From Clostridium sp. (GTDB taxonomy: Bacteria > Bacillota_A > Clostridia > Lachnospirales > Lachnospiraceae), in NCBI GenBank assembly GCA_023666975.1, contig JAMPAW010000162.1, positions 1 through 7,281 on the forward strand: a stretch of 7,281 nucleotides of DNA, given 5' to 3'. A program made the translations under genes and the position numbers. Every line of letters starts with the position of its first letter. The first letter of the stretch is position 1. This document shows positions 5,121 to 7,281 of this stretch, piece after piece. The notes beneath the pieces were generated by a model. It was not told the origin of the DNA. It made no database searches and worked only from the letters and a program-made list of their open reading frames with translations.

Positions 5121-5606
5121 TTAGATTATGACCGCAATTTTTGCAAGCAGCGCTGCCACAGGAATATATACAACCGTCATAATGATTCTTTCCGTTAAAA
5201 AGAACTTCATTCCTTTCACATGGGGCAGATCTTCCATGCCTTTTATTACCCAGAACCTGTCAAACCTCACCCATACTTCATCTATCACGATGCCGTCATA
5301 CCAATTCATCACTTCAAGGAAAATAACCGCACGGATAAACGCAGTCCTAAAATCGGAAATGCCGCTCCAGCATCCGATAAATACCACCGGCAGGATAGCA
5401 ATTCCCAAAGAAAGCACGGTAAAGAATATCCCTTTGCGCCTTTTTGCTTCTTCCTCTGTAGCCAGCCCCATTTCAAAAGCCCTCTGCTGTATCGGCTTCG
5501 GATAAAAGAAAATCCCCCTCACCGGATTGTCCAGAACCAGCAGCTTTACGCAAGCTGTAAAAAATACCAAATAAAGAAATAACTGCAAAGCAAAAATCAT
5601 ATTCAT
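5121..5606 (-). CDS. Small polytopic membrane protein of unknown function
   Basis: 161 aa. I do not recognise the family. Four hydrophobic segments are visible, at about 4-25, 60-80, 88-108 (weaker, with E98, N101, W102, Y103 and D104 embedded) and 139-161. They suggest a compact four-helix protein with both ends on the same side. The loop at 26-59 is charged (EEEAKRRKG), and a conserved-looking segment rich in W, D and R lies between helices 3 and 4 (109-126). Its GGAGG is 7 nt before ATG 5606. The gene stands alone between its own promoter with a dyad and its own terminator, so it is a singly regulated gene rather than part of the flavodoxin operon. A transporter or sensor subunit is possible, but nothing in the sequence decides this. 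Confidence 0.75.
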   Translation of the reverse strand: MNMIFALQLFLYLVFFTACVKLLVLDNPVRGIFFYPKPIQQRAFEMGLATEEEAKRRKGIFFTVLSLGIAILPVVFIGCWSGISDFRTAFIRAVIFLEVMNWYDGIVIDEVWVRFDRFWVIKGMEDLPHVKGMKFFLTERIIMTVVYIPVAALLAKIAVII

Positions 5607-5630
5607 AAGAGTACCTCCGTCTCAATACAG

Positions 5631-5646
5631 GTTAGTATCAACTAAC
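5631..5646. promoter_or_regulatory. Operator-like dyad GTTAGT-N4-ACTAAC
   Basis: A perfect 6-bp inverted repeat with a 4-bp spacer sits between the promoter at 5656-5685 and the start codon at 5606, covering about +3 to +18 of the expected transcript. This is a typical site for a small dimeric repressor (MarR, TetR or HxlR-like size). No such regulator is encoded nearby in the window. Confidence 0.5.
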
Positions 5647-5655
5647 TCATTGTCA

Positions 5656-5685
5656 AGTATACCTCTTCCGGCTTGTTTTTGTCAA
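5656..5685 (-). promoter_or_regulatory. Promoter of the small membrane protein gene
   Basis: On the minus strand a perfect TTGACA (5685-5680) and TATACT (5661-5656) are 18 bp apart, with a start near 5649. A second TTGACA (5656-5651) overlaps the -10 but has no matching -10 at a usual distance. Confidence 0.7.
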
Positions 5686-5730
5686 TAGGCACCCCTCCTA
5701 AAAATTGGCAGTCAAAAAAAGAAACAAGTA

Positions 5731-5760
5731 TGGGGAGAAAAGTCTCTGACTTTCTCCCCA
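5731..5760 (-). terminator. Strong intrinsic terminator of the right-hand two-gene unit
   Basis: TGGGGAGAAA (5731-5740) pairs with TTTCTCCCCA (5751-5760), with a further GTC/GAC pairing across a one-base bulge and a 3-nt loop. On the minus strand a T-rich tail with a run of seven Ts (5720-5714) follows. It lies 53 nt past the stop at 5814. Confidence 0.85.
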
Positions 5761-5813
5761 ACTTAACCGCTAATGCTATTTATTTTATAGACTTCGCCTG
5801 TTCAAATCATCAA

Positions 5814-6611
5814 TCAGCTCTCCGTATATGCAGAAAGAATTTCCCTGACAAAAGGGGATACCCCCGAAACATCTGTCTTGTGTTCCTTATCCATAAAGAA
5901 CGCTCCCATCTTCTGCAAATCAAGGAAATTAAGTACATCTGCCTTTACATCCTTCATGTTCTGCCAGTCAAAAAATCCTTTGTCCATAACAGAGGCTTTC
6001 GCAGCTTCCAGATACTTTAACACATCACTGCTCATCTGTTTGCCCTTTTCCTCACTGATGACCTGCTTACGGTTTTCCCACGCTGCATCAAATTCCCTCT
6101 GGTGCGCCTCCGCTTCCGCTTCTGTTGAATAGTAATCTGCATCGGTCAGCTTACTGGGCATGATTACAATATCACCGGACAAGATACGCATCTGCTTTGT
6201 ATACTGCTTTGCCAGGGAATCCTTTGCCTCATTATAAGCCTTATCCAAAATTCCCATCTGTCGCTCATATTCGTTTCCAGAATATTTTTCCTGAATATCA
6301 TCTGCCATGCTCTTATACTGTTCTGCCACTTTCCCCACAAAGCTGCCATCAATCATGGAAGCCGGATCTGAAGTGCCTCTTAATAATTCGACTCTCATGT
6401 TATAGACCTCTTCACCATCATATACCGGCAGTTCACCCGCATAGGTGTACCCCATCTTGGAAATTTTCATGCTTACGGCTGCGGTGGCGGCCTGTCCGAT
6501 TACTTCTTCGCTCTTTTGCCGCTGCTCGGCGGTCTGCTCCCTCCTATGCAGGGTTCCGTCCACGCGAACGCCGTCATAGCAGTGGTCTAAATATGTTTTT
6601 TCTACTTTCAT
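5814..6611 (-). CDS. Hypothetical charged helical protein
   Basis: 265 aa, not recognised. There is no signal peptide or membrane segment, so it is probably cytoplasmic or exported by a route without a cleavable signal. An N-terminal basic part with RREQTAEQRQKSEEV (23-37) leads into a GQAATAAVSMKISKMGY stretch (39-55). A long helical, charged region (about 92-145) follows, then an acidic helix rich in Glu and Ala (163-190) and a hydrophobic C-terminal part (ADVLNFLDL, AFFMDK). The frame opens earlier with three TTG codons, but the ATG at 6611 is preferred because AAAGGGG lies 9 nt upstream, while the TTGs sit almost on top of it. It is the second gene of a co-directional pair, 38 nt after the upstream stop, and is followed by a strong terminator. 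Confidence 0.75.
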   Translation of the reverse strand: MKVEKTYLDHCYDGVRVDGTLHRREQTAEQRQKSEEVIGQAATAAVSMKISKMGYTYAGELPVYDGEEVYNMRVELLRGTSDPASMIDGSFVGKVAEQYKSMADDIQEKYSGNEYERQMGILDKAYNEAKDSLAKQYTKQMRILSGDIVIMPSKLTDADYYSTEAEAEAHQREFDAAWENRKQVISEEKGKQMSSDVLKYLEAAKASVMDKGFFDWQNMKDVKADVLNFLDLQKMGAFFMDKEHKTDVSGVSPFVREILSAYTES

Positions 6612-6620
6612 CAACAACAA

Positions 6621-6627
6621 CCCCTTT
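6621..6627 (-). promoter_or_regulatory. Ribosome binding site fixing the start of the 265-aa hypothetical protein
   Basis: AAAGGGG on the minus strand, with three TTG triplets between it and ATG 6611. The 9-nt distance suits the ATG; the TTGs are too close to be used efficiently. Confidence 0.55.
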
Positions 6628-6649
6628 CAAATTCATTTTTTCATATTGT

Positions 6650-7281
6650 TTAAATGGAAATATCAATATTTCCAACGGTTCCTGTAGAAACATCCTTTTC
6701 TGCTACTGCAGATTGTTTTCCTGCAGTTTCAGCATTTCCACTTTCCTGTTTTTCGCTTTGCTGTATTTTCTGGATTTGCTGATCTAATTCCGATGTCCAG
6801 TCTTTCCGGTCATTCGCATGTCGTTCCTCAAATTTCTCTATCAAAGATTCTTTCGACATGTCTTTCTGTCTTTTTGCCATCATCTGTGCATTTTTTGCCG
6901 CCATATACATTCTGGGATCATACTCCATCAGGCTTCGCTCGTCTGATTGTGACACTTTCGCCCCGCTAGCCATACGCCTATATATTTCCTGTGCTACCTG
7001 CATACCGTCATGAATCGTGTCCATTACTGTTGCCATCTGCTCTGCATACAAAGCATCATGCTGTGCTAAAAACGCATCTGCCCGCTTGATCTTATCTTCC
7101 GAAAAGATTTCCTCCATTCTCTGATCCAGTCCCTCCGTCTGTGAAACGTTCTTCAGGAAAGCCTTATACTTTTGCCCGTCTGAATCATAAGCCTGATTGC
7201 CGTCAAAAACGATTTCCAGTTTTTTGTCAATCAGACTCCATATTTCCTTAAGCTGTTCATCCTCTGATTCATCAATTTTCC
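6650..7281 (-). CDS. Hypothetical helical protein, 5' end beyond the window
   Basis: Partial gene: 209 residues are visible and the frame is still open at the right edge. An ATG at 7117 is present, but the frame continues 54 codons upstream without a stop and with coding-like sequence (acidic helix DESEDEQLKEIW, then KKLEIVFDGN), and no well-spaced ribosome site precedes that ATG. The protein is hydrophilic and mostly helical, with a Met/Ala/Lys-rich stretch MYMAAKNAQMMAKRQKDM at visible residues 124-141. A coiled-coil-like LDQQIQKIQQ follows, then a low-complexity Ser/Gly/Ala/Glu tail. I do not recognise the family. It is the first visible gene of a unit with the 265-aa protein. Confidence 0.7.
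   Translation of the reverse strand, partial: KIDESEDEQLKEIWSLIDKKLEIVFDGNQAYDSDGQKYKAFLKNVSQTEGLDQRMEEIFSEDKIKRADAFLAQHDALYAEQMATVMDTIHDGMQVAQEIYRRMASGAKVSQSDERSLMEYDPRMYMAAKNAQMMAKRQKDMSKESLIEKFEERHANDRKDWTSELDQQIQKIQQSEKQESGNAETAGKQSAVAEKDVSTGTVGNIDISI

Noticed and set aside
5656..5685. Ten-codon TTG-initiated leader peptide preceded by AGGAGG near 5694-5699
   Set aside because: It would begin inside the -35 of the promoter and end inside its -10, so it is not on the transcript of that promoter. The AGGAGG match is probably chance.
7115..7117. ATG at 7117 as the true start of the right-edge gene
   Set aside because: The frame continues upstream for 54 codons with coding-like residues and no stop, and the only GGAGG is about 14-15 nt away, too far to be convincing.

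Overview
The window looks like chromosomal DNA from a low-to-moderate GC Firmicute, most likely a gut Clostridium relative such as a member of the Lachnospiraceae. This rests on the A+T-rich intergenic DNA, strong AGGAG ribosome binding sites, occasional GTG starts, secreted flavodoxin-like proteins, a bacterial Ig-like (BIG2) domain and U-tailed hairpin terminators. The species cannot be named from the sequence. All seven convincing protein genes lie on the minus strand, so the biological order runs from the right edge to the left.

Right end (5814-7281): two co-directional genes of unknown function, the first cut by the window edge. Both are charged, mostly helical and without an export signal. 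They end at a strong terminator (5731-5760). Next (5121-5606) is a single-gene unit for a small four-helix membrane protein. It has its own promoter (TTGACA/TATACT) and a 16-bp dyad at the expected transcription start, and ends at a T-tailed hairpin (4986-5022).

Centre (2537-4865): a three-gene operon whose products all carry the same flavodoxin-4-type domain and are all exported, each differently: a lipoprotein with an acidic linker, a secreted protein with a BIG2 domain fused ahead of the flavodoxin, and a minimal secreted flavodoxin. It has a good promoter (TAGACA-17-TATAAT) and a hairpin terminator (2478-2513). Flavodoxins are normally cytoplasmic, so a set outside the membrane suggests an extracytoplasmic redox or flavin-binding function.

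Left-centre (648-2382): an AbiEi/AbiEii type IV toxin-antitoxin (abortive-infection) pair with overlapping genes. A perfect 12-bp inverted repeat is interlaced with the promoter, as expected for autoregulation by the antitoxin.

Left end (1-647): no convincing protein gene, but dense structure on the plus strand. A Spo0A-box-like palindrome is followed by a promoter, a small hairpin, two tandem 52-nt repeats and a long hairpin, together a candidate structured RNA of about 200 nt. All seven differences between the repeat copies fit a two-hairpin fold, including one compensatory base-pair change. A second strong promoter then reads into another compact hairpin element.
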